Source of the DNA: Salidesulfovibrio onnuriiensis
Lineage (GTDB): Bacteria; Desulfobacterota; Desulfovibrionia; Desulfovibrionales; Desulfovibrionaceae
DNA length: 64,000 nucleotides
Reading direction: 5' to 3'
Assembly (NCBI RefSeq): GCF_008001235.1
Contig: NZ_CP040751.1
Span: 2,773,001-2,837,000, forward strand
The position numbers and the translations under genes are program-made. Each line of letters opens with the position of its first letter. Position 1 is the stretch's first letter. Shown here in pieces: positions 8,391-18,010 of the stretch. The notes beneath the pieces are model-generated. The model did no database searches. It had not been told where the DNA came from and worked only from the letters and a program-made list of their open reading frames with translations.

Positions 8391-11300
8391 CTACTTTGCG
8401 TCGTTTTCCTTGCGGCCGCCTTGCGGCAGGCTCTCCAACTCCAGCGCCAGGGCCTGCAAGGCCGCCCTGCCCTGAAAATTTTCCACATAACGCACTTCAA
8501 GTTTCGATGGCGGTAACATACGGGCTGTCTCCTGTCGATCGGCAACCCACCGGATCAAATCTTCAGGAGTCAGCACCTGGACGTCCGTTCCCCAGGAAAG
8601 TACGGCCCGGCCGGGGTACAATTCGGCCCGCTCCACCTGTAGCCTGGAAAGCACCAGTTTCAACTCCAGAACCCCCAGGAAGCAAAGCAACTGCTCGGGC
8701 AAAGGACCGAAGCGATCCCGAAGTTCCGCCTCCAGCTCCCGAAGCTCCCTTTCGCCGGTGGCCGTGGACAGCGCCTTGTAATACCGAAGCCGCTCACGGG
8801 AATCGGGCAGGTAGTCCCCGGGAATATGCGCCTCGAAAACAAAATTCAGTTCCGGCTCGGATGCCCGGGTTCCGGCCTCGCCCCGAATCCGCCGAACCTC
8901 CTCTTCAAGCATCTCCAGAAAAAGTTCAAGTCCTACTTTAGCTATTTGGCCGGATTGCGCTTCTCCCAATATGTTCCCGGCACCGCGCAAGCGCAAATCC
9001 TCCATGGCCACCTTGAATCCGGCTCCCAGATAATCAAGGTCGAGAATGATGCGAAGACGCTTGCGCACCGTTTCCTGCAGCTTGTCCAAGGACGGCACCA
9101 CGAAATAGGCATAGGCCTGCCGCTCGCTCCTGCCCACGCGGCCCCGCAGCTGATACAGCTGCCCGAGTCCGAACATCTGGGCTTGATCCACTATCAGGGT
9201 GTTGGCATTGGGAAAGTCCAGCCCGGACTCGACGATGGCGGTACACACCAGCACATCCAGCTCGCCGTGCCAGTACTTGTGCATGGTGTCCTCAAGGGCC
9301 TTCTCGGTCATCTGCCCATGCGCCATGCCCACCCGCGCCTCCGGAGCCAGCTCCCGCACGAATTCGGCAACGCGCTCAAGCCCGTTGACCCGGTTGTAGA
9401 CCCAGAAAATCTGGCCGCCCCGGTCCAGCTCCCGCTTGAGAACCCCGGCCAGCTCGCCCTTGTCCCGCTCCATGATCGCGGTGTCCACGGGCTTGCGGTC
9501 CTGCGGAGGCGTCTCAATGACGGAAAGACCACGAATGCCGGAAAGCGAGAGCTGCAAGGTGCGCGGAATCGGTGTCGCCGTCAAGGTCAACACATCGATA
9601 TTCTTCCGGAACTGTTTCAAGCGCTCCTTGTGCTTGACCCCGAAACGCTGTTCCTCGTCCAGGATGAGCAACCCGAGGTTGGGCAATTCCACATCCTTGG
9701 AAAGCAGCCGATGCGTCCCGATGAGAATATCCACCTCGCCCCGCGCCGCGGCATCGAGGGTGGTCTTCTGGTGCTTGCGGGAAACGAAACGGCTGAGCAT
9801 GCCCACGCGCACGGGGAATCCCTCCATACGCTTGATGAAGGTCTGGTAATGCTGCTCGGCCAGGACCGTGGTGGGACAAAGCAAGGCTGTCTGTCGCCCT
9901 TCCAGAGCAGCGCGAAACGCGGCGCGCAGGGCAACCTCGGTCTTTCCGAATCCCACGTCCCCGCACACGAGCCTGTCCATGGGCTCGGGCTTTTCCATAT
10001 CCTCGAAGACGGCCTTGATGGCCTTGTCCTGGTCAGGCGTTTCCTCGAACCCGAAAGTGGTCTCGAAATCCCAGTACAGCTCGTCCAGCGGACCGTAGGA
10101 AAAACCCTTGCTGACCTTGCGCAGCGCATACATTTCCACAAGCTCGTGCGCGATCTTCTCGATGGCCTTTCGCACCCGGGCCGTGGCCTTGGCCCAGCGG
10201 GAGCCGCCCAACTTGTCCAGGGACGGCATCGCGCCCTCGGGCCCCTTGTAGCGCTGGATCAGCTTGAGCCGGTCCACGGGCAGATACAGGCGATCATCGC
10301 CGTCGAAAAGCAGCAGCAGGTAGTCGTTGGCCGCATCGCCTATCTTGAGATGATGCAGACCGCCGAAACGGGAAAGCCCGTAATCCCGGTGCACCAACAG
10401 ATCGTCTTCCACCAGGTCTTCGTACTGGTCGAGCCCCTTGAAGGCCTTGTCCGCTCCCACATGCGCCTTGGGCGGCTCGGGCTGCAGCACATCCTCACCC
10501 AGGATGCGCACCTGGCGCCAGGAAAGCTCCATGCCCTTCTTGTACGGCCCCACCAGGGCAAACACGCCCCGCCTGGATTGATCATAACGGGTCAGGAATT
10601 CGATGTTTTCCTGCTCGGCCAGGGTAAGAAACTTCTTTCGGGACCGCTCCGAGGAAAAACCGAGAATGGTCTGCCGGGCGCTGCCGCTCCATTCCTTGAG
10701 CGCAGCCATGAGCGCGGCCCAGGGCCTGCGCTGATGCTCCGGCTGCCAGAAGACGTCGCTGAAGCGGCCCACGGGCTGTTCGGGCAGGTCGATGCCGTCC
10801 TTTTCGCGCCCCAGGGTCAGCTCCTCGAAAACAAGCTGCTCACGGTCCTGCCAGATGGTCCTGGCTGTCTCCTCATTGCGGAAAACGAACCGGGACGGCC
10901 ACTTCGTGCCCTGTTCGCGGGCCTGAAGGGCCAGGAAATCGACCCAGGCCTGTTCCTGGTCTTCCAGCCGACCCCGCAATTCGCCGCCGGCGGAGAGAAT
11001 GACCTTGGCCGAACCGGGGAAATAACGTTCGAGTCCGCAGGCGTCGTCATAATACAGCCCCGGCCAGACATAACCGTCCGACTGATCCAGACGCTCGTTG
11101 AGGAGATGCTCCTCGGCGCTGGCCATCTCGCCGGTGGTCCGCAGGCGTTTCCAATGCTCCCGCGCCCGCTGCGCATGGTCGGCGGCGGCGATTCCCGGAC
11201 ACACGGGCAGCAGAACCGCCTCCAGCAGATCCGCGCGGGACCGCTGGCTCGAAGGATCGAAAACCCGAATTTCCTCCAGGGTATCGCCGAAAAACTCCAA

Positions 11301-11864
11301 CCGGAGCGGAGACTGGTAGCCGGGCGCATAGATATCGAGAATATCGCCGCGCATGGACATGTCGCCGCACGCGGAAACCATCTTCTTCCGGGCGTATCCC
11401 CAGGAAACGAGCTGCTCCATGACCAGCTCGGGAGACATCTCCTCGCCACGGGCCAGGGGCAGCCAGCTGTTGCGCAAGGTCTCCGGAGACGGCCAGAACG
11501 GCAACAGGTTGTCCGCAGTCAGTATGATGCCCGCCGGTTTCCGTCCGTATTCCAGCGCATAGAGGCACGCCCAGCGCATGCCCCAATCCTCGGGACCGGG
11601 ATTCTTGGGAATATAGGGAGGAAACGCGATCCACTCCTGCTCCCACAACGGAACAAACTGGTCATCCCCGCCACCGGCCATAAGGGACGACAAGGCGCTT
11701 ATCTCCCGGAACTCGCGGGCTCCGGGGACAATGAAAATAGGCGAAACGCCGCGGTCCAGAAGCGCGCGGCCGACATAGGCCTGGCTGCCGCAGCCGCTCT
11801 TGAAGACACGCAGGCTTTTACTTTCGCCGTTGAAAAATGCCGATAACTGGGAAGGAAAATCCAA
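8391..11864 (-). CDS. mfd: Transcription-repair coupling factor
   Basis: About 1157 residues. Mfd displaces RNA polymerase stalled at lesions and recruits UvrA. Visible parts in order: a UvrB-homology N-terminal region, a CarD-like RNA-polymerase-interacting region (near residue 490, LVHRDYGLSRFGGL), Walker A GDVGFGKTEVALR near 638, DEEQRFG, the RecG/Mfd helicase motifs with GRVGRSERQAYAY, and the TRCF C-terminal domain. The start is taken as TTG 11864, with GAGGTG six bases upstream; an in-frame GTG at 11873 overlaps that site. It is the first gene of the minus block. Confidence 0.96.
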   Translation of the reverse strand: MDFPSQLSAFFNGESKSLRVFKSGCGSQAYVGRALLDRGVSPIFIVPGAREFREISALSSLMAGGGDDQFVPLWEQEWIAFPPYIPKNPGPEDWGMRWACLYALEYGRKPAGIILTADNLLPFWPSPETLRNSWLPLARGEEMSPELVMEQLVSWGYARKKMVSACGDMSMRGDILDIYAPGYQSPLRLEFFGDTLEEIRVFDPSSQRSRADLLEAVLLPVCPGIAAADHAQRAREHWKRLRTTGEMASAEEHLLNERLDQSDGYVWPGLYYDDACGLERYFPGSAKVILSAGGELRGRLEDQEQAWVDFLALQAREQGTKWPSRFVFRNEETARTIWQDREQLVFEELTLGREKDGIDLPEQPVGRFSDVFWQPEHQRRPWAALMAALKEWSGSARQTILGFSSERSRKKFLTLAEQENIEFLTRYDQSRRGVFALVGPYKKGMELSWRQVRILGEDVLQPEPPKAHVGADKAFKGLDQYEDLVEDDLLVHRDYGLSRFGGLHHLKIGDAANDYLLLLFDGDDRLYLPVDRLKLIQRYKGPEGAMPSLDKLGGSRWAKATARVRKAIEKIAHELVEMYALRKVSKGFSYGPLDELYWDFETTFGFEETPDQDKAIKAVFEDMEKPEPMDRLVCGDVGFGKTEVALRAAFRAALEGRQTALLCPTTVLAEQHYQTFIKRMEGFPVRVGMLSRFVSRKHQKTTLDAAARGEVDILIGTHRLLSKDVELPNLGLLILDEEQRFGVKHKERLKQFRKNIDVLTLTATPIPRTLQLSLSGIRGLSVIETPPQDRKPVDTAIMERDKGELAGVLKRELDRGGQIFWVYNRVNGLERVAEFVRELAPEARVGMAHGQMTEKALEDTMHKYWHGELDVLVCTAIVESGLDFPNANTLIVDQAQMFGLGQLYQLRGRVGRSERQAYAYFVVPSLDKLQETVRKRLRIILDLDYLGAGFKVAMEDLRLRGAGNILGEAQSGQIAKVGLELFLEMLEEEVRRIRGEAGTRASEPELNFVFEAHIPGDYLPDSRERLRYYKALSTATGERELRELEAELRDRFGPLPEQLLCFLGVLELKLVLSRLQVERAELYPGRAVLSWGTDVQVLTPEDLIRWVADRQETARMLPPSKLEVRYVENFQGRAALQALALELESLPQGGRKENDAK

Positions 11865-11895
11865 TGAAAACACCTCGGGCCGACCGGCCCATCAC

Positions 11896-11930
11896 GAAAA
11901 GCCGCCTCAACGCAAAAGCGAAAGGCGGCT
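11896..11930 (-). terminator. Rho-independent terminator after cheW
   Basis: Arms AGCCGCCT (11900-11907) and AGGCGGCT (11923-11930) form a hairpin. On the minus strand it is followed by TTTT. It separates cheW from mfd. Confidence 0.7.
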
Positions 11931-11955
11931 GTCTATTTCTCAAAATAGAGAGAAG

Positions 11956-12441
11956 CTAAACAATATTCAATGCTTCTCTCTCCTCATTGCTCAACAGCTG
12001 GTTCAGATCAAGCAGGATCAACAGCCGATCTTCCATCTTGCCGACTCCGTCAATGTACTCGGACTCAAGGCCGGAAACAACAGGCGGCGGCGGTTCCACG
12101 GTATTGGCGGGAATGCGCAGCACCTCGGAAACGGAATCCACGACAAAACCAACAATCATCGTGCTGATTTCTATGACGATGATACGGGTATGCTTGTCAT
12201 GCTCACGGGCTTCAAGGCCCAGCTTCTTGCGCAGGTCGACAATGGGAATGACCTTGCCGCGAAGATTGATCACGCCCTCGACGAACTCAGGCGCACGCGG
12301 GACGTTGCTGATCTCCATGGTGCGGATGATTTCCTGCACCTGGAGAATATCAACCCCGAACTCTTCCTCGCCCACACTGAATGTCACGAGCTGTATGAGT
12401 TCATCATCCTGCTGTCGAACTTCACTTTCTTCAATTTCCAT
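11956..12441 (-). CDS. cheW: Chemotaxis coupling protein CheW
   Basis: A 161-residue single CheW domain that links methyl-accepting receptors to the CheA kinase. Typical motifs are LVTFSVGEEEFGVDILQVQE and VEGVINLRGKVIPIVDLR. The start is set at ATG 12441 with GAGAGG nine bases upstream; an upstream in-frame ATG at 12525 would add 28 residues that do not look like CheW. It stands alone with its own terminator, with no CheA or receptor nearby. A CheY-like receiver lies at about 40 kb. Confidence 0.93.
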   Translation of the reverse strand: MEIEESEVRQQDDELIQLVTFSVGEEEFGVDILQVQEIIRTMEISNVPRAPEFVEGVINLRGKVIPIVDLRKKLGLEAREHDKHTRIIVIEISTMIVGFVVDSVSEVLRIPANTVEPPPPVVSGLESEYIDGVGKMEDRLLILLDLNQLLSNEEREALNIV

Positions 12442-12737
12442 CTCGGGAAACCTCTCTTGAGTGGCATGGAGTAACTCACTTGCGCAAGGCAAATCGCCTT
12501 TTCCAGACTGGCCTAACAGTGGCAAGGGAGCATTGGTTTGTCAATGGTAATATATTTTCCGCACGGCAAACATATTGATTTGGCGAATAATTTTGCTCCC
12601 GACCCTCCGGCCGGGCCGCGAAGCCGGTTATATCGAGGTTGACCTACTGCCGATAACGGTCTAACTTAGGCCTCTGTTAAGCACCTATCTATCTGTTATT
12701 TTTAAATTTGTAGCAAATTCAGGATGGTCCACCAAGC
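12442..12737. other. Divergent intergenic region, cheW / 72-aa gene
   Basis: A 296-base spacer between divergent genes. On the minus strand a perfect TTGACA lies at 12539-12544, but no good -10 is at the usual distance. On the plus strand TTGACC (12639-12644) is followed after 17 bases by TAACTT (12662-12667), a weak promoter. No tRNA fold, repeat or ORF of interest is seen. A small RNA cannot be excluded. Confidence 0.4.
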
Positions 12738-12956
12738 ATGGGGCAGTATGACACTTCCACTGACGACTTCACCCTGGAAGACCAGGTAAAGTCGCTGGCT
12801 GACGATGAGCTGCTAGACTTCTGGGAAGAAACTCAGCAGCTTGCCCGGGCTCTCGACCAGGAGCAAAGCCCGGATTTGATGACCTCTCATCCCGAATACG
12901 AAAAAGTCATCCTTCAGGAACTGCAATTTCGTAGCTGTAGACGGCATATCCGCTGA
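12738..12956 (+). CDS. Small acidic protein of unknown function
   Basis: A 72-residue protein, acidic over residues 1-45 (many Asp/Glu) with a basic tail ending CRRHIR. It is predicted soluble and helical with no membrane segment or signal. It starts at ATG 12738; the nearest purine-rich sequence (AGGA at 12720) is rather far, so initiation is uncertain. It is monocistronic, with long flanking intergenic DNA and a strong terminator just downstream, which supports it being a real gene. I do not recognise the family. Confidence 0.6.
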   Translation: MGQYDTSTDDFTLEDQVKSLADDELLDFWEETQQLARALDQEQSPDLMTSHPEYEKVILQELQFRSCRRHIR

Positions 12957-12970
12957 TACCGTCAGCAGAG

Positions 12971-13007
12971 AAAACGCCCGGCCCCTTTCAAGGCCGGGCG
13001 TTTTTTT
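12971..13007. terminator. Strong bidirectional terminator
   Basis: An 11-pair GC-rich stem: AACGCCCGGCC (12973-12983) and GGCCGGGCGTT (12992-13002), followed on the plus strand by a run of Ts to 13007. The minus strand ends in TTTTC, so it can serve both the 72-residue gene and the convergent gene at 13011. Confidence 0.85.
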
Positions 13008-13010
13008 GTC

Positions 13011-13697
13011 TCATTCCAGATAGCCGGCGAACAATTGCCGCAACTCCTCGAGAATATCGCCAAAAACACCTGTAAGGGTCTTGGCGAACAGATCCAGCAA
13101 AATGACCGCATTCACCGACGAGTCGGCCTCGGACGCATCCCTGACCCGCCTTGCCAGGGAAAGGTTCATCCGTTCGAGATTCTTGTAAATGGCCTTCAGT
13201 CCCTTGAAGTCCTCATCGCAACTCCCCTTTTCCTTCCGGGAAAAATACTGGGCCAGAAGATACATGGAAGTTGAACGGTAGACGGTTTCCACTTCGGTGG
13301 AAAACGGCAGATGGAACCGGGCCATGGGCCGGAAAAAGGCCGTATGCGGGCACCCGCTGGTGGGGATGATCAGGCCGAGCATCGAGCTGAGCCCGCGTTG
13401 CGCCGTGGTCTCGCAGAAATAGCGCCGCTCCGCGGTGACGACCTCCACCTTCACGGGCTCATGGGAAACCATGGTGCTGAACCGGTCCACGATGTCATGA
13501 ATTCGAACCGCCAACGGGCAGTAGGGCTTCCACTCCTCCCCCACCGTGCAATGCGGGCACCGATGGTTGTCCAGCAGCGTCCACTCCGGGGGATTCGCGG
13601 GCACATCGCCGAGACATTCGAGCGTGACGGGATGAAAACTGAAGTCGAACCGGTCAAAGCGTCCGCTATCGAAGGAAAACAGATACGATATCTTCAT
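13011..13697 (-). CDS. Uncharacterised Cys-containing cytosolic protein
   Basis: A 228-residue protein without signal peptide or membrane helix. A short cysteine cluster (CPHC about 20 residues before YCPLA) near residues 46-62 could bind zinc or an iron-sulfur centre. The C-terminal half is helical and charged. The start is taken as ATG 13697 with AGG just upstream; an in-frame ATG at 13721 lacks a ribosome-binding site. It lies between two terminators, so it is transcribed alone. I do not recognise the family. Confidence 0.65.
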   Translation of the reverse strand: MKISYLFSFDSGRFDRFDFSFHPVTLECLGDVPANPPEWTLLDNHRCPHCTVGEEWKPYCPLAVRIHDIVDRFSTMVSHEPVKVEVVTAERRYFCETTAQRGLSSMLGLIIPTSGCPHTAFFRPMARFHLPFSTEVETVYRSTSMYLLAQYFSRKEKGSCDEDFKGLKAIYKNLERMNLSLARRVRDASEADSSVNAVILLDLFAKTLTGVFGDILEELRQLFAGYLE

Positions 13698-13770
13698 GAA
13701 TACCTGCAGGCAAAGGTTCATCGGTTTTCAGCATGTTAGCCGTCTTGCCCGGCAAAAGGCAAGAACGTCA

Positions 13771-13804
13771 AAAAAAAGGGCCGCATCCGAAGACGCGGCC
13801 CTTT
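13771..13804 (-). terminator. Rho-independent terminator after ugd
   Basis: Stem AAAGGGCCGC (13775-13784) with GCGGCCCTTT (13795-13804); on the minus strand it runs into a stretch of at least seven Ts. It sits 18 bases past the ugd stop. Confidence 0.85.
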
Positions 13805-13822
13805 GACTAACACTGACATCGA

Positions 13823-15163
13823 TTACGGCTTCACCGGCAAACGTCCGATGCTGAAGTAGGCGAAACCGGCTTCTCCCATCTGCTTGGGGCCGTACAGGTT
13901 ACGGCCGTCAAAAAGGATGGGGGCCTTGAGCAATTCCTTGATGCGCTCAAAGTCCGGATTGCGGAACTGATTCCAATCCGTGACCACGGCCATGCAGTCG
14001 GTGCCTTCCAGAGCCTCGTATTCGTCCTTGGCAATCTCAACCAGGTCGTTGCCCTGGAGGATCTCGGCGGCGCGTTCCCAGGCGATGGGATCGTAGGCCT
14101 TGACCTTCATGCCCTTGGAGGTCAGCACGCGGATGAGTTCCAGCGCCGGAGCCTCGCGCATGTCGTCGGTATTGGCCTTGAAGGCCAGTCCCCACAGGCC
14201 GAGGGTCTTGCCCGCGACGCCGCCCTGGGGCTCGTAGTAGTCGAGGATCTTCTGGGCCAGGACAACCTTCTGGTCGTCGTTCACGGTGTCCACGGCCTTG
14301 ATCAGGCGGGCGTCATAGCCGTATTCCCGCGCGGTGCCGATGAGCGCCTTGACGTCCTTGGGGAAGCAGGATCCGCCGTATCCCACGCCGGGATAGATGA
14401 AATGGTAGCCGATGCGCACGTCGGAACCGATGCCCATGCGAACCTCGCTGACATTGGCGCCCACGCGTTCGCAGATGTTGGCCACTTCGTTGATGAAGGA
14501 AATCTTGGTGGCCAGCATGCAGTTGGCGGCATACTTGGTCATTTCCGCGCTGCGCACTCCCATGACGATGAGCTTTTCGCGACTGCGGGCAAAAGGTGCG
14601 TAAAGTTCCTTGAGGATCTCTGCGGACTCTTCGCTTTCCGTACCCACGACCACGCGGTTGGGCTTCATGAAATCGTTGACCGCGTCCCCTTCCTTGAGAA
14701 ACTCGGGGTTGGAAACCACGTCGAAATCAATGTCCACTCCGCGCTTGTCCAGCTCTTCCCGGATGATGCCGCGAACGCGGTCCGCAGTGCCCACGGGCAC
14801 GGTGGACTTGTCCACCACGATCTTGGGGGAATCCATGAGCTGGCCTACTTCGCGGGCCACGGCATCCACATAGGAGAGATCGCAGTTGCCCTGGTCGTCG
14901 CTGGGGGTTCCCACGGTGATGAACACCACGCGGGCGTCCTTCAGACCTTCCGCCAGGGAGGTGGTGAAGTCCAGACGCCCTTCCGCGTAGTTGCGCTTCA
15001 CCAAAGTTTCCAGGCCGGGTTCGTAAATATGGACATGACCGTCCTTCAGGCCTTCGACAACGTCTTCATTCACGTCAACGCAGCTGATGTTGCTTCCCAT
15101 TTCGGCGAAGCAGGCCGCGGTCACAAGGCCGACATAACCGGTTCCTACGATGCAAACATTCAT
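13823..15163 (-). CDS. ugd: UDP-glucose 6-dehydrogenase
   Basis: A 446-residue NAD-dependent enzyme that oxidises UDP-glucose to UDP-glucuronate for surface polysaccharide. The N-terminus has the Rossmann motif VGTGYVG. The catalytic cysteine lies in GYGGSCFPKDV (about residue 260), and the C-terminal UDP-binding domain is complete. ATG 15163 is preceded by GGAG. It is a single-gene unit with its own terminator, divergent from the pdxJ operon. No other polysaccharide genes are adjacent. Confidence 0.95.
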   Translation of the reverse strand: MNVCIVGTGYVGLVTAACFAEMGSNISCVDVNEDVVEGLKDGHVHIYEPGLETLVKRNYAEGRLDFTTSLAEGLKDARVVFITVGTPSDDQGNCDLSYVDAVAREVGQLMDSPKIVVDKSTVPVGTADRVRGIIREELDKRGVDIDFDVVSNPEFLKEGDAVNDFMKPNRVVVGTESEESAEILKELYAPFARSREKLIVMGVRSAEMTKYAANCMLATKISFINEVANICERVGANVSEVRMGIGSDVRIGYHFIYPGVGYGGSCFPKDVKALIGTAREYGYDARLIKAVDTVNDDQKVVLAQKILDYYEPQGGVAGKTLGLWGLAFKANTDDMREAPALELIRVLTSKGMKVKAYDPIAWERAAEILQGNDLVEIAKDEYEALEGTDCMAVVTDWNQFRNPDFERIKELLKAPILFDGRNLYGPKQMGEAGFAYFSIGRLPVKP

Positions 15164-15212
15164 GTATTGAGTATCTCCATATTTATTTACTTGAGAACAA
15201 AATCAGGCATAG

Positions 15213-15242
15213 GCGATACATGGAGCGCGCGACCATTGTCAA
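15213..15242 (-). promoter_or_regulatory. Candidate ugd promoter
   Basis: On the minus strand a perfect TTGACA (15237-15242) is followed after 18 bases by TATCGC (15213-15218), about 50 bases before the ugd start. The -10 is weak, so this is tentative. Confidence 0.4.
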
Positions 15243-15344
15243 TGCGTGATAAGTCGCCGGACCGAAAAGCCCCATGTATTTACTTCCAAAACCGGAACGC
15301 GTAATCACACCCATGACGAAACAATTCACTTGGAGGGAATACCA

Positions 15345-16070
15345 ATGCCCGTACTCTGCGTAAATGTCGACCACGTGGCCACGCTTCGTCAGGCCAGAAT
15401 GGGAATCGAGCCCGAACCCGCCACCGCCGCCTACATGGCCGAAATGGCCGGCGCCGTGGGCATTATAACACATCTTCGCGAAGACCGCCGCCACATCCAG
15501 GACCGCGATGTGGAGATGATCCGCAAAACCTGCAACACCCGCCTGCACTTCGAAATGGCGGCCACGGCCGAGATGCAGGGCATCGCCTTGGACATCGATC
15601 CGGAAACCGTCTGCCTGGTTCCGGAAAAACGCGAGGAGCTGACCACCGAGGGCGGCCTGAACTGCGTGGGGCGCGAAGCCGAACTCAAAGAGTTTCTTGC
15701 CCCGCTGCACGCCAAGGGTATCCGCTCCAGCCTGTTCATCGACGCGGACCCGGCCCAGATCGAGGCGGCCAACACCATCGGCGCGGAATTCATCGAGATC
15801 CATACAGGCCATTACGCCGACGCCAAGGAAATCAACGAGCGCAACGTGGAGCTGAGCAGGATCCTGGACGGCATCCGCCAGGCCCGCAACCTAGGGCTCA
15901 AGGTCAACCTGGGCCATGGCCTCAACTACCGCAACATCCTGGCCTTCAAGAACGTTCCCGGCATCAGCGAATACTCCATCGGACACAGCATCATGGCCCG
16001 GGCCATCTACGTGGGCCTGGACCGGGCGGTCCGGGACATGGCCGAAATCATCCGCACCTTCGTGGACTAG
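15345..16070 (+). CDS. pdxJ: Pyridoxine 5'-phosphate synthase
   Basis: A 241-residue TIM-barrel enzyme that condenses 1-deoxy-D-xylulose 5-phosphate with 3-amino-2-oxopropyl phosphate in vitamin B6 synthesis. Conserved N-terminus [13 protein letters not shown] and the HLREDRRHI motif are present. The start is ATG 15345 with GGAGGG upstream; an in-frame ATG 33 codons earlier is rejected on that basis. It is the first gene of an operon running to 22618. pdxA is not in the window. Confidence 0.96.
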   Translation: MPVLCVNVDHVATLRQARMGIEPEPATAAYMAEMAGAVGIITHLREDRRHIQDRDVEMIRKTCNTRLHFEMAATAEMQGIALDIDPETVCLVPEKREELTTEGGLNCVGREAELKEFLAPLHAKGIRSSLFIDADPAQIEAANTIGAEFIEIHTGHYADAKEINERNVELSRILDGIRQARNLGLKVNLGHGLNYRNILAFKNVPGISEYSIGHSIMARAIYVGLDRAVRDMAEIIRTFVD

Positions 16071-16082
16071 GACCGTCCAGGC

Positions 16083-16457
16083 ATGATCAAGGGAACCGGA
16101 CTCGACATAGTCGAAATCGACCGAATCAAAACCTTGTGGGAAAAGCACGGCGAGCGCTTTTCCCGCAAGATTCTCACCGATGCCGAAATGACCCAACTGC
16201 CCCGGAAGCATCCTGTGCCACGGCTGGCGGCCCTTTTCGCGGGCAAGGAGGCGGCCGTCAAGGCGCTGGGCACCGGCTTTGCCCGGGGCGTCCACTTCCA
16301 TTGCGTGGAAATTCTTCACGCTCCCAGCGGAAAACCGGAAATCCACTTCCTCGACAAGGGTTTGGATGTTATGAAGGAATTAGGCGCGCTCCAGGCCCAC
16401 ATCTCCCTGACCCATGAAAAGGGGCACGCCGCGGCCGTGGTCATACTGGAAGGCTGA
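16083..16457 (+). CDS. acpS: Holo-[acyl-carrier-protein] synthase
   Basis: A 124-residue enzyme that transfers 4'-phosphopantetheine from CoA to acyl carrier protein. Motifs GTGLDIVEIDRI near the N-terminus and FAGKEAAVKALG around residues 52-63 carry the Mg2+-binding Asp and Glu. It lies 12 bases after pdxJ; the pdxJ-acpS pair is common in proteobacteria. Confidence 0.95.
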   Translation: MIKGTGLDIVEIDRIKTLWEKHGERFSRKILTDAEMTQLPRKHPVPRLAALFAGKEAAVKALGTGFARGVHFHCVEILHAPSGKPEIHFLDKGLDVMKELGALQAHISLTHEKGHAAAVVILEG

Positions 16458-16479
16458 ACCCGAACCACCGGAGGAACAC

Positions 16480-18006
16480 GTGTTTCTGCCCCTGCCCACC
16501 CCCGATGAAATCGCCGCCTGGGATCGGGAAACCATCCGGACGCTCGGCATTCCGGGCATGGTGCTCATGGAAAACGCCAGCCGGGAGGCCGTGGCCGTCC
16601 TGCTCGAGGACTTCGGCGAGGTCGAGGGCATGGACATCCACCTCTTCGCCGGTTCCGGCAACAACGGCGGCGACGCGTTCGCCATGGCCCGCCACCTGGC
16701 CGACCTGAACGCCGACGTCACCGTCTTCCACACCAAGCCCAAGAGCAGATACACCGGGGAGGCCCGGGCCAACCTGAACCTGTGCGGTAAACTGGGCATC
16801 CCCATGCTCCATCTCGGAGCCGTGAATATCGAGACCCTGCCGCAACCCGACATAATCATCGACGGACTGCTGGGAACGGGCTTCCAGGGTGAATTGCGCC
16901 AAGACTACCAGCGTCTCGTCCAGGGCATCAACCGCCTCGGAGAGCGCGCCTACGTCCTTGCCATCGACATCCCGTCCGGCCTGAACGGGCTTACCGGCAA
17001 ACCGCAGCCTGACGCTGTGCGCGCCGACGCCACGGCCACGTTCCAGGCCGCCAAGCTCGGACTCATCGGCTCCCGGGCCGAGGAATTCACGGGGGACCTC
17101 TTCGTCTGCTCCATCGGCATTCCCCGGCTGGTGCAGGACAGATTCGCCCCCAGGCGCTGGATGATCTCGGATGAAATTTTCAGGCAACTGCCCCCGGTGG
17201 AACCGGACATGCACAAGGGCCGGGCCGGGCATGTGCTTATAGTGGGCGGCTCCCAGGGGCTGACCGGCGCACCGCACCTGGCCGCGCTGGGCGCGCTGCG
17301 TGCCGGGGCCGGACTGGTCACCGTGGCCTGCCCCGGGGCATTGGCCGAATCCATCAAGGCCGGCGCTCCGGAAATCATGACCCTGCCCATCGGCTCCGGC
17401 ACGGAATGGGAAAAAGGCGATGCGGCCCGCATCGCTTCCCACCTGGACCGCTTCGATGCGGCGGTCGTCGGGCCGGGCCTGGGAAGGACAAGAAAAACAG
17501 TTGATTTTCTGAATGAACTTGTTGCAATGTGTCCCCTTCCCTTGGTGCTCGATGCGGACGCCCTCTTCTGTCTGGCGCAACGGCCGGAGCTTTTGAAGAG
17601 CCTCTCCGAAAAAGTCGTGCTCACGCCCCACCCCGGGGAAATGGGCATGCTCACGGGACGGACATCCGCCAATGTTCAGGACGACCGGATCGGGACCGCC
17701 GAGGAATTCACCCGCAACACCGCAGCCACCCTGGTGCTTAAAGGTTCCTGCACCGTCGTGGCCGATAACCAAAGGACCTGCATATCTCCCGTTTCCGCTC
17801 CCGCGCTGGCCGTGGGAGGTTCCGGTGATGTGCTTGCCGGCCTTGTCGGTTCCCTGCTTGCACGCGAGACGGCCCCGTTCATGGCCGCCTGTCTCGGAGT
17901 GTACTGGCACGCGACCGCCGGTTTGCTGCTTGAGGAACGATACCCGTCCCGGGGCAACCTTGCCCGGGAAATAGCAACCATGCTGCCCGAAGCCGCAAAG
18001 GAGTAA
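16480..18006 (+). CDS. nnr: Bifunctional NAD(P)HX epimerase / dehydratase
   Basis: A 508-residue repair enzyme for hydrated NAD(P)H. The N-terminal YjeF_N domain (about 1-215) is the epimerase, with GSGNNGGDAFAMARHL. The C-terminal ribokinase-like domain (about 230-505) is the ADP-dependent dehydratase, with AGHVLIVGG, LTPHPGEMGMLTG and the GGSGDVLAG anion hole. The start is GTG 16480 because GGAGG lies five bases before it; an in-frame ATG at 16414 lies inside acpS. Confidence 0.92.
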   Translation: MFLPLPTPDEIAAWDRETIRTLGIPGMVLMENASREAVAVLLEDFGEVEGMDIHLFAGSGNNGGDAFAMARHLADLNADVTVFHTKPKSRYTGEARANLNLCGKLGIPMLHLGAVNIETLPQPDIIIDGLLGTGFQGELRQDYQRLVQGINRLGERAYVLAIDIPSGLNGLTGKPQPDAVRADATATFQAAKLGLIGSRAEEFTGDLFVCSIGIPRLVQDRFAPRRWMISDEIFRQLPPVEPDMHKGRAGHVLIVGGSQGLTGAPHLAALGALRAGAGLVTVACPGALAESIKAGAPEIMTLPIGSGTEWEKGDAARIASHLDRFDAAVVGPGLGRTRKTVDFLNELVAMCPLPLVLDADALFCLAQRPELLKSLSEKVVLTPHPGEMGMLTGRTSANVQDDRIGTAEEFTRNTAATLVLKGSCTVVADNQRTCISPVSAPALAVGGSGDVLAGLVGSLLARETAPFMAACLGVYWHATAGLLLEERYPSRGNLAREIATMLPEAAKE

Positions 18007-18010
18007 GGAC

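Noticed and set aside
8826-11846. Plus-strand open frame of 1006 codons
   Set aside because: Antisense to mfd; no motif, signal or ribosome-binding site supports it.
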